DNA from: Bacilli bacterium
Lineage (GTDB): Bacteria; Bacillota_I; Bacilli_A; RFN20; CAG-826
Assembly: GCA_900767825.1 (NCBI GenBank)
Contig: CAAGAN010000006.1
Span: 62,001 to 126,000, forward strand
Length of the DNA stretch: 64,000 nucleotides
Direction of reading: 5' to 3'
In this document: positions 24,942 through 33,378 of the stretch, piece after piece
How the letters are laid out: each line of letters opens with the position of its first letter
Numbering within the stretch: position 1 is the stretch's first letter
Translations under genes and position numbers: made by a program
Notes under the pieces: generated by a model
The model's database searches: none
What the model saw: only the letters and a program-made list of their open reading frames with translations
Told to the model about the DNA's origin: nothing

Positions 24942-26333
24942 TTACCCCCTTTTATGGCTAGCTAGGTTTTCTTTCATTGGAAGAGGCGTAGTTTCTTCTT
25001 GCTTTGTAGTATTGTTTTCTTCATTTTTATGTTCTTCAGGTTTAATTTGTTCGATTTGCTTAACACTGACTTTTGAATAGACAGCCCCATTATCAATGAT
25101 TAAGTTAGAATCAATAACTGGGTTTTGGTCTTTGCTGATAGCGCCACTTTTGAATAAAGCTAATTTAGCTAGACCAGGACCTGCCATTTCATAAAGGACA
25201 GAAGAACACAAAATGATAGAAAGGAAAGTAGATCCAACTCCATCAGGAAGCATTCTTTCACCCATGAAGGCTAATCCAATGGCGACACCAGCCTGAGGAA
25301 TTAAAGCTAAGCCTAAATAGTTCTTAACTTGTGGAGATTTCTTAGTAACTAGGCAACCTAGATAGGCTCCGCCATATTTACCAACAATCCTAACTATGAA
25401 ATAGACAACCCCAACAAGTCCAACAGTAGCAAATGAACTTAGATCCATGTTCATTCCGCTCATTACGAAGAATAGAAGCATTACGGGAGGAGTGAAGTGA
25501 TCGATGTATTTAAATAGCTTTTCGTCTTTTGTGAAATTGATATAGGTCGCACCGAATACCATGCAAGAAAGCAATGGGGAAATATTCAATACAATGCAGG
25601 CCCCGGAAATCATACAGATTAAAGCAACTGCAATAATAAGTTGGCTATTTGAACTCCTTTTCCTTACTAGAAAGCCAAGTAAGAAGCCAGAAAGCAATCC
25701 AACAAAGATAAATCCAATATTATATAGGATAGGTAGCATGATGCTTAATACATCAATACCTTCTCCGTTTGTTCCTGTTACTATAGCAGTAACAACGCTA
25801 AAGACTAATAAGCAGACAACATCATCAAGAGCAACAACTTGCAATAAAGTATTAACGAATTCGCCTTTGGCTTTATATTGATTGATGGTCATCATTGTTG
25901 AAGCCGGGGCAGTTGCAGTTGCAATCGCTCCTAATAAAAGAGCAAAAGACCAACCTAGATTTGGGAAGCAGATTCCAATTACTAAAGTAACTAATAATCC
26001 TGCTAGTAAAGCTTCAAATATGGTAATGATAATCGTTTTGATACCAGCACTTTTCAAGACGTTCTTCTTAAAGAACTTACCAACACCAAATGCAATAAAT
26101 CCTAAAGCAAGGTCGCTAAGAAATTTCATTCCATCGCTAACTTGGGATGGAATCATATTCAAGACATATGGTCCAATCAAAACACCTGCAATTATATAGC
26201 CAGTAACATTTGGAAGTTTTAATAACTTGGTTAATCTAGATAAAGCAAAACCAGCTAAAAACATTATTCCAAGGGCTATTAAAACGGTAGCAACCCCAAG
26301 TCCGTCATAAATTTTATAAACTTCTAGTAACAT
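24942..26333 (-). CDS. Cation:proton antiporter (CPA2/KefB family)
   Basis: 463-residue monovalent cation/proton antiporter. About 12 helices cover residues 10-400; 'LLGAIATATAPASTMMTINQ' and 'ALDDVVCLLVFS' contain the family's discontinuous helix and the essential Asp pair region (DD near residue 170). The ~60-residue cytoplasmic tail is charged (EEHKNEENNTTKQEETT) and has no TrkA-N domain, unlike full KefB/C. AGGAGGGG lies 4 nt upstream of the ATG. Divergent from a LysR regulator, which likely controls it. Na+ versus K+ specificity cannot be told. Confidence 0.9.
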   Translation of the reverse strand: MLLEVYKIYDGLGVATVLIALGIMFLAGFALSRLTKLLKLPNVTGYIIAGVLIGPYVLNMIPSQVSDGMKFLSDLALGFIAFGVGKFFKKNVLKSAGIKTIIITIFEALLAGLLVTLVIGICFPNLGWSFALLLGAIATATAPASTMMTINQYKAKGEFVNTLLQVVALDDVVCLLVFSVVTAIVTGTNGEGIDVLSIMLPILYNIGFIFVGLLSGFLLGFLVRKRSSNSQLIIAVALICMISGACIVLNISPLLSCMVFGATYINFTKDEKLFKYIDHFTPPVMLLFFVMSGMNMDLSSFATVGLVGVVYFIVRIVGKYGGAYLGCLVTKKSPQVKNYLGLALIPQAGVAIGLAFMGERMLPDGVGSTFLSIILCSSVLYEMAGPGLAKLALFKSGAISKDQNPVIDSNLIIDNGAVYSKVSVKQIEQIKPEEHKNEENNTTKQEETTPLPMKENLASHKRG

Positions 26334-26433
26334 ATTTCCCCTCCTAAACAGTTCCTACTTGATTTCGGTCTCAAGCATGCTAATATCTTATTCATAAAGG
26401 TCATAAGTAAAACTAATAAAAACTTATAAGGCC

Positions 26434-26448
26434 ATAAGCAACACTTAT
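26434..26448. promoter_or_regulatory. LysR-type binding box (T-N11-A)
   Basis: ATAAG-N5-CTTAT is an interrupted palindrome fitting the LysR box T-N11-A. It lies 14 nt before the LysR start and within the divergent antiporter promoter region. Further ATAAG/CTTAT half-sites occur at 26402-26429, as expected for recognition and activation sites. Confidence 0.55.
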
Positions 26449-26461
26449 ATGAGGCATTTTT

Positions 26462-27352
26462 ATGGAAGATACAAAATTAATTTCTCTTTTAGCAGTAAAT
26501 GAATTAAAAAACTATACATTGGCGGCAAAAAAACTCAATTTGACCCAGCCTGCTATAAGCCAACATATAAGACAATTAGAAACTGAGTTAAATATTAAGA
26601 TATTTAATAGAGTTGGTTCGGAATTAAAAATAACCCCAGAAGGCGAGATTTTGGTTAAATATGCTAGACGTATCGTATCAATGTATGCGGATTTAGAATC
26701 ACGTCTAAAAGATTTAAAAAGGCATTCCAAAACCCTTACTATTGGTATTACCCATACGGCAGAAAGCAATATTGTAGCCGAAGTATTGGCCTCTTATAGC
26801 CTTTCTAACAAGGGTACAAAGATAAAAATAATTTCTGACACTATAAAAAATCTTTATGACAAATTATCAACTTATGAGATTGATTTTGCTTTTGTAGAAG
26901 GAAAAGTTACTGAAAAGAAGTATTCTAGTATTCTTCTAGATACTGACCATCTTGTTGCTGCAATGAATTTAAATAACCCATTAGCGAAGAATAAAATCGT
27001 TGATATTAATGATTTAAAGAAAGAAAAGATGATTCTTAGATCAAAGCAAAGTGGTACTAGAAGTTTATTTGTAACTCAACTTGCCAACATGAATATGAGC
27101 ATTGATGAATTCAATGTCATTATGGAAATCGATAACATTGCTACAATTAAGGATTTGATTAGGAAAGGTGTTGGGGTATCTGTACTTCCAAGGAGTGTTT
27201 GCTTCAGTGAATTAAAAGACCATTCTTTAGCCATATTGCCTATTGAAAACGTAGATATGATTAGAGAAATGAATGTCGTCTTTGTTAAGGATTTTGTATC
27301 TATGGATATACTTGATGACATTATATCTATATATAGGGAAATGAGTATTTAG
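26462..27352 (+). CDS. LysR family transcriptional regulator
   Basis: 296 residues. The N-terminal winged helix is clear (YTLAAKKLNLTQPAISQHIR and QLETELNIKIFNR), then a linker helix and a periplasmic-binding-like effector domain (about 90-290: LTIGITHTAESNIVAEVL, ...RSKQSGTR, ...GVGVSVLPRS). The closest patterns are CysB/CbbR-like regulators. It is divergent from the cation antiporter with a LysR box between them, so that operon is the probable target, with autoregulation usual for the family. The inducer is unknown. Confidence 0.92.
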   Translation: MEDTKLISLLAVNELKNYTLAAKKLNLTQPAISQHIRQLETELNIKIFNRVGSELKITPEGEILVKYARRIVSMYADLESRLKDLKRHSKTLTIGITHTAESNIVAEVLASYSLSNKGTKIKIISDTIKNLYDKLSTYEIDFAFVEGKVTEKKYSSILLDTDHLVAAMNLNNPLAKNKIVDINDLKKEKMILRSKQSGTRSLFVTQLANMNMSIDEFNVIMEIDNIATIKDLIRKGVGVSVLPRSVCFSELKDHSLAILPIENVDMIREMNVVFVKDFVSMDILDDIISIYREMSI

Positions 27353-27432
27353 TCTTTATTAGTTATTTTTCTGGATGAAATATATAATTAGGTAGTCGTT
27401 TTAAACACGTCTAAATGAATAGAGGCCTAGAA

Positions 27433-28302
27433 ATGAGCAAGGGATATATAGTTGTAAATAGCTTCGTAAACAATGAGAAATTCTCTAACCTATATAATAT
27501 ATTAGTTAAGTCTTTTTCTAAGTTTCATATAGATTTAGAAAAAAAGGCTGCTATTGAATTAGGGACTGAAGTTAATTTGCAATTAAAGGAAAAACCTGAT
27601 TTTGTCTTGTTTTGGGATAAAGACATTTATTTAGCTCAAAGATTAGAGAACCTAGGCATTAAATTATTTAATTCCTCTAGAGCCATTGAGTTATGCGATA
27701 ACAAGATATTGATGTATCAGGAATTAGCAAAACATAATATTAGGATTCCTAAAACATTTATTGCTCCAAAAACTTTTGAAGGACTTGGCTATACAAACTT
27801 ATCTTTTATAGATGATATAGCTAAACAAATAGGCTATCCCTTAGTTATAAAAGAAGCTTACGGGAGTTATGGAGAGCAAGTCTATTTAGCCGAAAATAAA
27901 GAAGAAGCTGCTTCTATAATTAATAAAATTGGATATAAGGATTTTCTTGTTCAGGAATTTATCAAATCCTCTTGTGGAAAAGATATCCGTGTAAATGTGG
28001 TTAGAGATCAACAGATTGTTTCTATATTAAGGGAAAACAAAACCGATTTTCGTTCAAATATTTCAATCGGTGGAGTTGGTTCTAGATTTGAACCAGAGCA
28101 AGAATATGTTGATTTGGCCATTAAAGCTAGCTTGGCATTAGGTTTAGATTTCTCCGGTGTAGATGTTATGTTTGGAGAGAATAACGAGCCTATAATATGC
28201 GAAGTAAATTCTAACCCTCAGTTTGTCTCTACTTTAAAAGTTACGAATACTAATTTAGCAGACTTCATTGCGTTTTATATTGCCGAGTATTTAAGAAGAT
28301 GA
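27433..28302 (+). CDS. RimK-like ATP-grasp ligase 1
   Basis: 289 residues; ATG 27433 is preferred (AGAGG 8 nt upstream) over an in-frame ATG at 27415. It is an ATP-grasp fold: preATP-grasp region to about residue 110, ATP-binding part IGYPLVIKEAYGSYGEQVYL (about 138-157) and LVQEFIKSS, then RVNVVRDQQIVSILREN and the Mg-binding end FSGVDVMFGENNEPIICEVNSNP with Asp/Glu/Asn ligands. The RSNISIGG block is typical of RimK/LysX-type carboxylate-amine ligases that add amino acids to a protein or small-molecule carboxylate. The stop overlaps the next gene (ATGA). Confidence 0.85.
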   Translation: MSKGYIVVNSFVNNEKFSNLYNILVKSFSKFHIDLEKKAAIELGTEVNLQLKEKPDFVLFWDKDIYLAQRLENLGIKLFNSSRAIELCDNKILMYQELAKHNIRIPKTFIAPKTFEGLGYTNLSFIDDIAKQIGYPLVIKEAYGSYGEQVYLAENKEEAASIINKIGYKDFLVQEFIKSSCGKDIRVNVVRDQQIVSILRENKTDFRSNISIGGVGSRFEPEQEYVDLAIKASLALGLDFSGVDVMFGENNEPIICEVNSNPQFVSTLKVTNTNLADFIAFYIAEYLRR

Positions 28303-29099
28303 ATGGAATAATAATCTATAACAGTTTAGATATAGCAAAAAACAAATGGTTTATCTCTTCAATAATCAATTCTTTTAAAGAAAAAGGCATAAATGTTGAA
28401 TTAATTGAAGAATCAACTTTAGATGATAAATCCTTAAATTGCGTAGATTTTGCTATATATAGAGGTAGAGATTATAAGATTTCTAAATCTATTGAAGATA
28501 AAGGGATATTAGTTATCAATAATTCAAAAACCAGCAAGATTGCTAATGATAAATATTTGTTTTATCAATATCTTTCTACTCATTTTTATCCTTGTATGGA
28601 AACATATTCTTCTATAGATGAAGTTAACTTTTCTCCATTTGTTGCTAAACCAAAAGATGGGCATGGAGGGAATGGGGTCTATTTGCTTGCGTCTAAAGAA
28701 GAATATTTAGAGAAAGTTGATTTGAAAGACAGATCAAAATATATTTTTCAAAAACCATCTTCGGATTTAGGAATCGATTTAAGGGTTTATGTCCTAAACA
28801 AGAGAATCTATGGTTCAGTTCTTAGAAAAGCCAAAGAAGGGGAATTTAGAAGCAATTTCTCTCTTGGAGGAAATGTAATTTATTTCGATCCACCTATAGA
28901 AATAAAAGAATTGGCTTTAAAGATTGCGAATGAATTTGATTCCTTTTTTGTAGGGATTGATTTTATTGTAGATAAAGGCAACTGGGTAGTTAATGAAATG
29001 GAAGATCCGGTTGGGACTAGAATGCTATATCAAACATCTTCAAAAAATGTAGTTTCAGACTATGTGAATGAAATGATTTTGGAATATGGGTTAAAATAG
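28299..29099 (+). CDS. RimK-like ATP-grasp ligase 2
   Basis: 266 residues, coupled to the previous gene by an ATGA overlap and clearly paralogous. ATP-binding residues PFVAKPKDGHGGNGVYLL (about 112-129), then IFQKPSSDLGIDLRVYVLNK, the RSNFSLGG motif and the metal-binding end VGIDFIVDKGNWVVNEMEDP, with Glu in VNEMEDP but Asp-Pro replacing the usual Asn. Two paired RimK-type ligases suggest sequential or heteromeric ligation of amino acids to a shared carrier or product; no peptide precursor gene is visible beside them. Confidence 0.85.
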   Translation: MNGIIIYNSLDIAKNKWFISSIINSFKEKGINVELIEESTLDDKSLNCVDFAIYRGRDYKISKSIEDKGILVINNSKTSKIANDKYLFYQYLSTHFYPCMETYSSIDEVNFSPFVAKPKDGHGGNGVYLLASKEEYLEKVDLKDRSKYIFQKPSSDLGIDLRVYVLNKRIYGSVLRKAKEGEFRSNFSLGGNVIYFDPPIEIKELALKIANEFDSFFVGIDFIVDKGNWVVNEMEDPVGTRMLYQTSSKNVVSDYVNEMILEYGLK

Positions 29100-29116
29100 C
29101 ATTGATATAAAATATA

Positions 29117-29189
29117 AAATATTGTCAATTAAAAAATTATTTAGTCATAAGTTATTTATAGGCTTGAAATTCTTCTATTGACAATATTT
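29117..29189. repeat. 13-bp perfect inverted repeat pair
   Basis: AAATATTGTCAAT (29117-29129) and ATTGACAATATTT (29177-29189) are perfect reverse complements separated by 47 bp of AT-rich DNA. No direct repeat flanks them. It may be a transcript-end structure or the ends of a tiny non-autonomous element. Confidence 0.5.
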
Positions 29190-29266
29190 GAACATTAGGA
29201 AATACAATTGCTATCCCTATGGTTCTTTTAAAGACTTATAATTTGGTGGTTAGTTAGGATTTAAAA

Positions 29267-30154
29267 ATGAAAAAACACTTTATACCCTTAATCTTGTCTT
29301 CCTTCTTTATTTGTTCTTGTAATGAAGCAGTGACATCTCCTTTTGATAATTCTAAAGATTCTTCTATCGAATTAAGTAGCAAAATAACTACTCCCGAATC
29401 TAGTGAAACAAAAGAAGATTCAATTTCTATAGATACATCAAGCGTCTCTTCAAGTTCGACCGATCAAGCTGCTACTTGGAGAGAAGAATCGATTAATTCG
29501 ATGAAGAAATACCTAAAAGGATTCGATTTACTCCCTTTCCCAAATGGATTTAGTTCAAATTACATCGATGCTAGCGGGGCTGATCAAGATGGAGATTCTT
29601 TCTATGTATATGATTTTCTTAAGGAAAATATTTCTTCAAGCTATGAAAAGCAACTGATAGAAGCAGGATTTCAAGAAGGCTATATTGACGGTGAATTCAA
29701 GGGAATTGTCTACTGGATCTTAAATCCTGGAACCAATGACATTATCTATGTACAAGGTGAACTAGTTTATCCAAATACGGCTTATTCTAGATATGATATC
29801 TTTGCTTGGTATGAGGTCGGAGCTCCCAAAAAAGAAACTTTCCCATATGAAGAAATAAATTCTTTCTTTGGGGTTAACAATATAAGTCAAGAAAATTTGC
29901 CGTCATTCCAACTCTCAGCTGGAGAAAAATACGACTATTATTCATCTAGTGCTTTCTATTACGTTGGAGGGAACTTCTCTAAAGAAATAAACGATTCTAT
30001 CTTTGTTTCTAGTTATGAATCTTCCTTAACTAAAGCAGGTTATGAAGCCAAAGACGGAACAGCCATCAATTCTTCTATCGGATTAAAGGTTGAATACATG
30101 GCTACTCAAGGATATTTCCTTCTCCAATTATCAAAACTAGTATTATCAAATTAA
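29267..30154 (+). CDS. Secreted lipoprotein of unknown function
   Basis: 295 residues. Lipoprotein signal peptide HFIPLILSSFFICSC with the lipidated Cys at about residue 18, then a 50-residue Ser/Thr/Glu-rich linker and a globular part. The globular part seems to hold two similar halves: MKKYLKGFDLLPFPNGFSSN...SSSYEKQLIEAGFQEGYIDG and NSFFGVNNISQENLPSFQL...SSYESSLTKAGYEAKDG, so an internal duplication of about 100 residues is likely. I do not recognise the domain. Probably exposed at the outer face of the membrane. Confidence 0.75.
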   Translation: MKKHFIPLILSSFFICSCNEAVTSPFDNSKDSSIELSSKITTPESSETKEDSISIDTSSVSSSSTDQAATWREESINSMKKYLKGFDLLPFPNGFSSNYIDASGADQDGDSFYVYDFLKENISSSYEKQLIEAGFQEGYIDGEFKGIVYWILNPGTNDIIYVQGELVYPNTAYSRYDIFAWYEVGAPKKETFPYEEINSFFGVNNISQENLPSFQLSAGEKYDYYSSSAFYYVGGNFSKEINDSIFVSSYESSLTKAGYEAKDGTAINSSIGLKVEYMATQGYFLLQLSKLVLSN

Positions 30155-30233
30155 ATATAATTTGCTAATGGAGTATATTATTTGAGATAGTTTTCCTTTT
30201 TAGGAAACTATATATGTTTTAAAATTAGAAAAT

Positions 30234-32141
30234 ATGAGCAAAGTTTACATCCAGTTATTAAAAGAAATAGGACATCTTCAAGAAAAAGAAATCAAGAAAG
30301 CCTCTATTAGTAAAAACGGTTCTTATGTAGTTACTGATAAAGGGGACTCTTATTACTTAAATAAAGAGAGCAATTCTTTTGTCGTCCTCCAAGAAGGCCA
30401 CACGAGCATCAAAGAACTTGATGAATATTTTTCTTCACCTTTAGGAAAGAAGCTTCCTATTAGGCAAGAGATAGATGAAGATAGAAAATCATTAAAATAC
30501 AGTCTAACTTTAAAACAATTAAAAAGCCTTATTGAAACTAGTTATACAAATGGGGACTTAGAGAAAATCGACTGGAAAGAATTTGTTTTTGCTGCAATAA
30601 ATATAGACCCTTATTTATATAAAATCGAAAATAATAACGGCGAAGATCCTAATGACTTATTCTTTGGCAAAGAGTCTCATATTGTCTATATTTTTCTAGA
30701 CGATTTATTCTTTCTAGACGTGAATAATATCTATTCCATCCATGAATTCATGGTCGAACTAAATAATGCTTATTCATCACTAAATAAGAAGCCGGATGAA
30801 AGACAATTCTCCTTGTCCATGTTAAATGCAATATCATCATCTAGACGTGTTAAGGATTTGTTCCAAAACCCTTCTAATGAAGATAATTATTTCTTGATCA
30901 AGAAGATTTTAGAGACCATGAGCGAGAAATATTTTAATATCGACGCGCTTGATGAAACTGCTAATAACCATTATCTAGGCAATGCTTTTGAAGCGCCTGA
31001 TTTAGATTCGGCAGAAAAAGAATTGGATATACTTTTAAATAACGGAGAGGAAAGCGCGGCTAAATTACTTGGCTATCTATCATTAAATAAAAATAACGGA
31101 CAAGGTGATTTAGATAGTGCTTTGCTATTCTTCTTAGTTAGCGGTTGCTTTAACTGCAAAGAATCAAAGATGAAAGTAGGGGATATCCTTTCTAATAGCG
31201 AATCGACTTATTATTCTCCTGCTTTAGCATCTAAACTTTATAAAACCCTTTATCCAGACGCTTATTTTTCCTTTCTAGATGGGAATGATTACGATTCTTT
31301 ATATCCTGAATTAGCCTATAGGGCTGCAAATACATATCTAGATGAAAAATATGGCGAGATAAACAAAGAAGCCGCATTATGCTTCCTTTTGTTCGCCTCT
31401 TTTGCTATTAAAAGAAGAATAACAAACTGTGGAACCCTTTTCTTAGACGAACCTCTTGCTAATGAAATCGGAGATAAATTAGATAGCTATGCAGAAGAAG
31501 AAATTAAGCCTACATATAAAATTAAAAACATCCAGGAATGCTTTTATTCATTTGGTCAAATAAAGTTCAAATATAAATTCTCGATAATATCTTCAATTGA
31601 ATATGAAGATGATGGATTTATAAAGATGACTTTAATGACTTTTAATGAAAATAATTTCACTTCATATGAAGATGGAACTATTTTCTATTGCCTTCCAAGA
31701 ATCAAAAGAGCAGTGATGGATACTAAATTTGTATTTAGATTCAAAGCCGATTCTTCTTTTGATTTGAAGTATCATAACAAGGTAGTCAATTCAGTCGAAT
31801 TATCCCCAACAAATAATGAAAATGAATTCGTTTTATGGATAAATGTTGGCTATTCAAAACAAAGGAAAGCCTATTTAGTAAAAGATGCCGAAATAGTAGT
31901 TCCTGATCATATATTAAATGAAAAGAAAGTCAGGATAGCATCAGTTAATTCGAATATACCAAATTCTTCTAGCATAAGGGATTATATTTGCCTTGATGAG
32001 AATATTAAGCCTAATGACATGGTTTATTTGACTTCTAAAAGCAAGACTCCGTTAAAGGTAATTTCCATTAGGGAAGTCTATCCATCTAGTTTGCCTTTGC
32101 CTATAGATACCTATGGCAAGATTTTTAAGAAAAAAGACTAG
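30234..32141 (+). CDS. Sel1/TPR-like hypothetical protein; stop codon supplied by IS insertion
   Basis: 635 residues, no signal peptide. The N-terminal 200 residues are unrecognised. The middle (about 255-430) is built from short helical repeats like Sel1/TPR (SAEKELDILLNNGEESAAKL, DLDSALLFFLVSGCFN, PALASKLYKTLYPDAYF, INKEAALCFLLFASFA). A C-terminal beta-rich region follows (from about 450). The last codons lie in the 12-bp target repeat of the IS: the gene now ends in TAG whose last two bases are the IS terminus, whereas the uninterrupted sequence would have ended in TGA at the same codon. The protein is therefore unaltered. Confidence 0.75.
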   Translation: MSKVYIQLLKEIGHLQEKEIKKASISKNGSYVVTDKGDSYYLNKESNSFVVLQEGHTSIKELDEYFSSPLGKKLPIRQEIDEDRKSLKYSLTLKQLKSLIETSYTNGDLEKIDWKEFVFAAINIDPYLYKIENNNGEDPNDLFFGKESHIVYIFLDDLFFLDVNNIYSIHEFMVELNNAYSSLNKKPDERQFSLSMLNAISSSRRVKDLFQNPSNEDNYFLIKKILETMSEKYFNIDALDETANNHYLGNAFEAPDLDSAEKELDILLNNGEESAAKLLGYLSLNKNNGQGDLDSALLFFLVSGCFNCKESKMKVGDILSNSESTYYSPALASKLYKTLYPDAYFSFLDGNDYDSLYPELAYRAANTYLDEKYGEINKEAALCFLLFASFAIKRRITNCGTLFLDEPLANEIGDKLDSYAEEEIKPTYKIKNIQECFYSFGQIKFKYKFSIISSIEYEDDGFIKMTLMTFNENNFTSYEDGTIFYCLPRIKRAVMDTKFVFRFKADSSFDLKYHNKVVNSVELSPTNNENEFVLWINVGYSKQRKAYLVKDAEIVVPDHILNEKKVRIASVNSNIPNSSSIRDYICLDENIKPNDMVYLTSKSKTPLKVISIREVYPSSLPLPIDTYGKIFKKKD

Positions 32142-32174
32142 ATAGAGAACCAAATGTTGGATAAATCTATGTGC

Positions 32175-32285
32175 TATAATAAGCGTGCCAAACAATCAAG
32201 CATAATTGGGAGACACGCTTAGATTGGTTGTTTGGCGATAACCCTTCCCTGAGTGTGGCTCCCAATTGTGCGGAAGGGATTTTTT
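32175..32285 (+). promoter_or_regulatory. Transposase promoter and multi-hairpin leader hiding the ribosome site
   Basis: A perfect -10 TATAAT lies at 32175-32180. Downstream are four overlapping helices: A AAGCGTG/CACGCTT (32181-32187 with 32214-32220), B CCAAACAA/TTGTTTGG (32188-32195 with 32228-32235), C AATTGGGAG/CTCCCAATT (32204-32212 with 32259-32267) and D CCCTTCC/GGAAGGG (32242-32248 with 32272-32278). D covers the GGAAGGG ribosome site. Each helix crosses the next, so neighbours exclude each other, as in an attenuator or the fold-back control of read-through transcripts known from IS10/IS50. Confidence 0.6.
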
Positions 32286-33278
32286 ATGCTTTCAGCACAA
32301 GAACTGTCATCTATGGCGGACACCGATTTGGAAAGGCTCTCAGGGCTGGTCAATGCCGAGATTGCGAGAAGGCAGCGGGGTAGAGCCAGGTTCGAGAAGG
32401 CCACTTTGTCAAGGAAGTACAAGCGTGACCCACGGTGCCCTTACTGCAAGTCTGCCGCCTGCAGGGACGGAAGGAGGCACGATGGCGTCCAGAGGTACGT
32501 TTGCAAGTCATGCGGAAGACATTTCTCCGACACCTCGTCGACATCGCTTTCGTCATCGAAGCTCGATACCGGTACGATAGCGACGGTAGTGTCGCTAATA
32601 ATGTACGATTGCCCGAATTGGGTCGTGGCAAAGGTGGCTTCCGTGAGCGAAAGGACTGCGCAATACTGGCGCGATAGGTGCCTTGATGCCGCGAATTCGT
32701 GGGCATCCGAGGGTAGCCTGCGTGGCACGGTATGGATCGACGAGATGAGGTTTGCGCCGACGAGGGCAAGCGAATCCGAAGTCGAGAGGAACGTAACCTA
32801 CAATGGTACCATAGCAAAGGACTGCTACCTCGAGGTGGCGTTCGACTCCCATGGCAACGGGTTCTACACCATGTTTGCGAAGGCCGGCATGCCAAGCCGC
32901 GAAATGGTATGTTCGGCGCTGGCGCATAGGATAGAGCCAAAGGCGAGGCTGATACACGACGGGGCGCGCTGCCACAACATGCTCGTAAGGGAGAGGTCCC
33001 TCGAGGATATCTGGTGCAAGTTCGTCCCGGGGGACAGCGAATACGAAACGAGGATGAAGCTGATGAGCAACTGCTGTTCGTATATCAGGCATTCCTTCGA
33101 GGCACATGTGGGAATCAGGTACTCTAAGATAGAGTCGTATGCCAACTTCTTCCTGTATCGTTGGTCTCACGTCAGGAAGCATGGCATGAAAACGTCAATA
33201 GAATACCTCCTTGCCAGGGTTGCAGGTACGGAAAAGAAGATAAACTGCAGCCTTCCAAAGGAAAAAGATGCCAACTGA
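32286..33278 (+). CDS. IS1595-like transposase with N-terminal zinc ribbon
   Basis: 330 residues from ATG 32286 (GGAAGGG 7 nt upstream; a GTG at 32253 in frame lies inside the leader and is rejected). The zinc ribbon CPYCKSAACRDG ... YVCKSCGRHFSD is at about residues 51-82, followed by a helix-turn-helix (VVAKVASVSERTAQYWRD). The DDE core starts at VWIDEMRF (first acidic), continues at LIHDGARCHN (second), with the last acidic residue in the HSFEAHVGIRYSKIESYANF region. The tail KHGMKTSIEYLLARVAG is as in ISXO2-type enzymes. No frameshift, so probably functional. Confidence 0.9.
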   Translation: MLSAQELSSMADTDLERLSGLVNAEIARRQRGRARFEKATLSRKYKRDPRCPYCKSAACRDGRRHDGVQRYVCKSCGRHFSDTSSTSLSSSKLDTGTIATVVSLIMYDCPNWVVAKVASVSERTAQYWRDRCLDAANSWASEGSLRGTVWIDEMRFAPTRASESEVERNVTYNGTIAKDCYLEVAFDSHGNGFYTMFAKAGMPSREMVCSALAHRIEPKARLIHDGARCHNMLVRERSLEDIWCKFVPGDSEYETRMKLMSNCCSYIRHSFEAHVGIRYSKIESYANFFLYRWSHVRKHGMKTSIEYLLARVAGTEKKINCSLPKEKDAN

Positions 33279-33378
33279 AGCCCATATTTATCCAACATTT
33301 GGTTCTCTATCTAGAAAAAAGACTGATTTTTGCCGAATTTAATTTAAATTTTTGCTTCTAGGTATAGAATAACTTCTT

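Larger units (their letters stand above)
32140..33312 (+). mobile_element. IS1595-like insertion sequence, intact, 1173 bp
   Basis: Perfect 27-bp terminal inverted repeats, beginning AGATAGAGAACCAAATG (32140-32166 and 33286-33312), enclose a single transposase gene. A 12-bp direct repeat AGAAAAAAGACT flanks it (32128-32139 and 33313-33324). That is longer than the 8 bp usual for IS1595, so the family call is provisional. The element is visibly much richer in G+C than the AT-rich neighbours, indicating recent transfer from a higher-GC donor. Perfect ends and target repeats suggest a recent and possibly active copy. Confidence 0.93.

Noticed and set aside
32350..33182. Long open frames on the opposite strand and other frames of the IS element
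   Set aside because: They are by-products of the GC-rich composition of the transposase gene; they lack ribosome sites and recognisable domains.
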